A stretch of DNA of 5,804 nucleotides, from assembly GCA_955651875.1 (NCBI GenBank), contig CATPAP010000234.1, positions 1 to 5,804 of the forward strand, in the 5' to 3' direction. This DNA comes from Candidatus Dormiibacterota bacterium (GTDB taxonomy: Bacteria; Chloroflexota; Dormibacteria; Aeolococcales; Aeolococcaceae). Below the pieces are notes generated by a model, which worked only from the letters and a program-made list of their open reading frames with translations, was not told the DNA's origin and made no database searches. A program made the translations under genes and the position numbers. Shown piece after piece: positions 5,305 to 5,804 of this stretch. Numbering within the stretch: the first letter of the stretch is position 1; the number at the start of each line of letters is the position of its first letter.

Positions 5305-5324
5305 ATTGTGCCCGATCGTCGGCG
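5305..5324 (-). promoter_or_regulatory. Promoter/operator element upstream of the HAD gene (shared 16-mer, copy 2)
   Basis: On the minus strand CGCCGACGATCGGGCA (5324-5309) is followed by CAAT and then six bases to GTG 5298. It differs by a single base from the copy before the DUF4383 gene. CACAAT (5310-5305) is a possible -10 box placed for leaderless transcription. No -35 hexamer is evident. Confidence 0.5.
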
Positions 5325-5338
5325 ATGCCCCGCATCGC
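5322..5338. terminator. Perfect 17-base inverted repeat; terminator of the upstream gene or operator of the HAD gene
   Basis: GCGATGC CCC GCATCGC has perfect 7-base arms and a 3-base loop. It lies 33 bases past the stop of the minus-strand gene at 5372 and 23 bases before the HAD start. It could end the upstream transcript or act as an operator overlapping the HAD promoter's -35 region. No T-run follows, so an intrinsic terminator would be of the non-canonical actinobacterial type. Confidence 0.45.
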
Positions 5339-5356
5339 AGCGAGCCCGGGCACCAT

Positions 5357-5377
5357 CGTCAGCGTGGGACGTCAGCG
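5357..5377 (-). repeat. Pair of CGCTGACG direct repeats upstream of the HAD gene
   Basis: CGCTGACG (minus strand) occurs at 5377-5370, overlapping the stop codon of the upstream gene, and at 5364-5357, a 13-base period. The same octamer is paired upstream of the DUF4383 gene, and a one-mismatch copy (CGCCGACG) opens the shared 16-mer at 5324-5317. Confidence 0.4.
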
Positions 5378-5804
5378 GGTCGTGCGGATGCTCTGCAGCC
5401 GGCGCAGCGTGTCCGCGAGTGCTCGCACCAGCTCCGCGCGATGAGCGTCCTCGCCGAGCTTGGGCACCCCCTCTGGCGGCGGGAGGTTGGGGATGGGGTG
5501 ATCCTCGGCGGCCGCGGCGCGCAGGGAGGCCGCGTCGGCGGGCCGCAGGCGGGCCCGGCGGAAGCGAGAGGCAGCCTCCGGCTGCGAGCGGCGCAACCGC
5601 TTCTCGAGGCGGAACGCGGCATCCTCGCGAAACACCGGTGAGCCCTCGAAATGTTCAACGGCACCGAGCGCAACGTCGAGGAGGCCATCGCCGCGGGCGA
5701 CGGTGACGTTGCGCATGTCGCGATACCGGCTGGCGACCTCGCCGTCGGGCACCCCGACGATGAAACGTCCGTCGAGCCCGGGCAGCCACTCGGCCACACC
5801 GTCC
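5372..5804 (-). CDS. Unrecognised protein, C-terminal part (runs off right edge)
   Basis: I do not recognise this protein. The frame is open from the right edge (first full codon at 5803) to the TGA at 5374-5372, giving 143 visible residues. It could begin at GTG 5797, but the reading opens straight into structured sequence (VAEWLPGLDGRFIVGVPDG), so the gene more likely starts outside the window. Visible: a compact N-terminal stretch with alternating hydrophobics up to about LLDVALGAVEHF, then a highly charged, arginine-rich helical region (EDAAFRLEKRLRR onward). A proline-rich linker (HPIPNLPPPEGVP) and a final amphipathic helix ending in RTTR follow. There is no membrane segment and no cysteine. 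The tail looks like a helical or linker region rather than a catalytic core. It is followed 73 bases later by the HAD gene on the same strand. Confidence 0.6.
   Translation of the reverse strand, partial: DGVAEWLPGLDGRFIVGVPDGEVASRYRDMRNVTVARGDGLLDVALGAVEHFEGSPVFREDAAFRLEKRLRRSQPEAASRFRRARLRPADAASLRAAAAEDHPIPNLPPPEGVPKLGEDAHRAELVRALADTLRRLQSIRTTR

Noticed and set aside
4480..5706. 408-residue plus-strand frame opposite the HAD and edge genes
   Set aside because: No recognisable domain; the minus strand holds all HAD motifs in one frame. Long antisense frames are expected at this GC content.

Overview
The window is GC-rich (about 70% by eye) and densely packed, with GTG starts, short overlaps and several starts lacking a Shine-Dalgarno sequence. 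Together with a FadB2-type 3-hydroxybutyryl-CoA dehydrogenase, a YtxH-like protein, a DUF4383 membrane protein and a DUF6941-like protein, this points to a chromosomal segment of an actinobacterium (Actinomycetota). The genus cannot be told. I see no tRNA, rRNA, CRISPR array, transposase or prophage gene.

Left part (1-950): two overlapping minus-strand genes, a receiver-like protein (522-875) followed by an M20-family metallo-amidohydrolase (1-529) whose C-terminus lies outside the window. They diverge from the plus-strand fadB2-like gene (951-1817), which encodes a complete, catalytically intact 3-hydroxyacyl-CoA dehydrogenase.

Middle part (1818-3500): a DUF6941-like protein on the minus strand (1824-2261) converges on fadB2. 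It diverges from a small thioredoxin-fold [2Fe-2S] ferredoxin-like protein (2328-2666) in which the usual fourth cysteine ligand is a histidine. A perfect 15-bp palindrome lies between these two genes. A small YtxH-like protein with a glycine zipper (2713-3000) follows, converging on a four-helix DUF4383-type membrane protein (3017-3448).

Right part (3501-5804): all minus strand. Reading in the direction of transcription: an unrecognised protein cut by the right edge (5372-5804), a HAD-family phosphatase (4591-5298) coupled by a 4-bp overlap to a PP2C-type phosphatase (3827-4594), and a 64-residue four-cysteine zinc-finger protein (3501-3695) before the DUF4383 gene.

Most genes are ordinary actinobacterial families and I do not see a clear multi-gene new system. 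Two signals stand out. First, a 16-bp element (15 of 16 identical) sits 10-11 bases before the start codons of both the HAD gene and the DUF4383 gene. It is accompanied in both places by a pair of CGCTGACG repeats and by no ribosome binding site, suggesting a shared promoter or operator and leaderless transcripts. Second, the ferredoxin-like protein has a predicted three-Cys, one-His ligand set.
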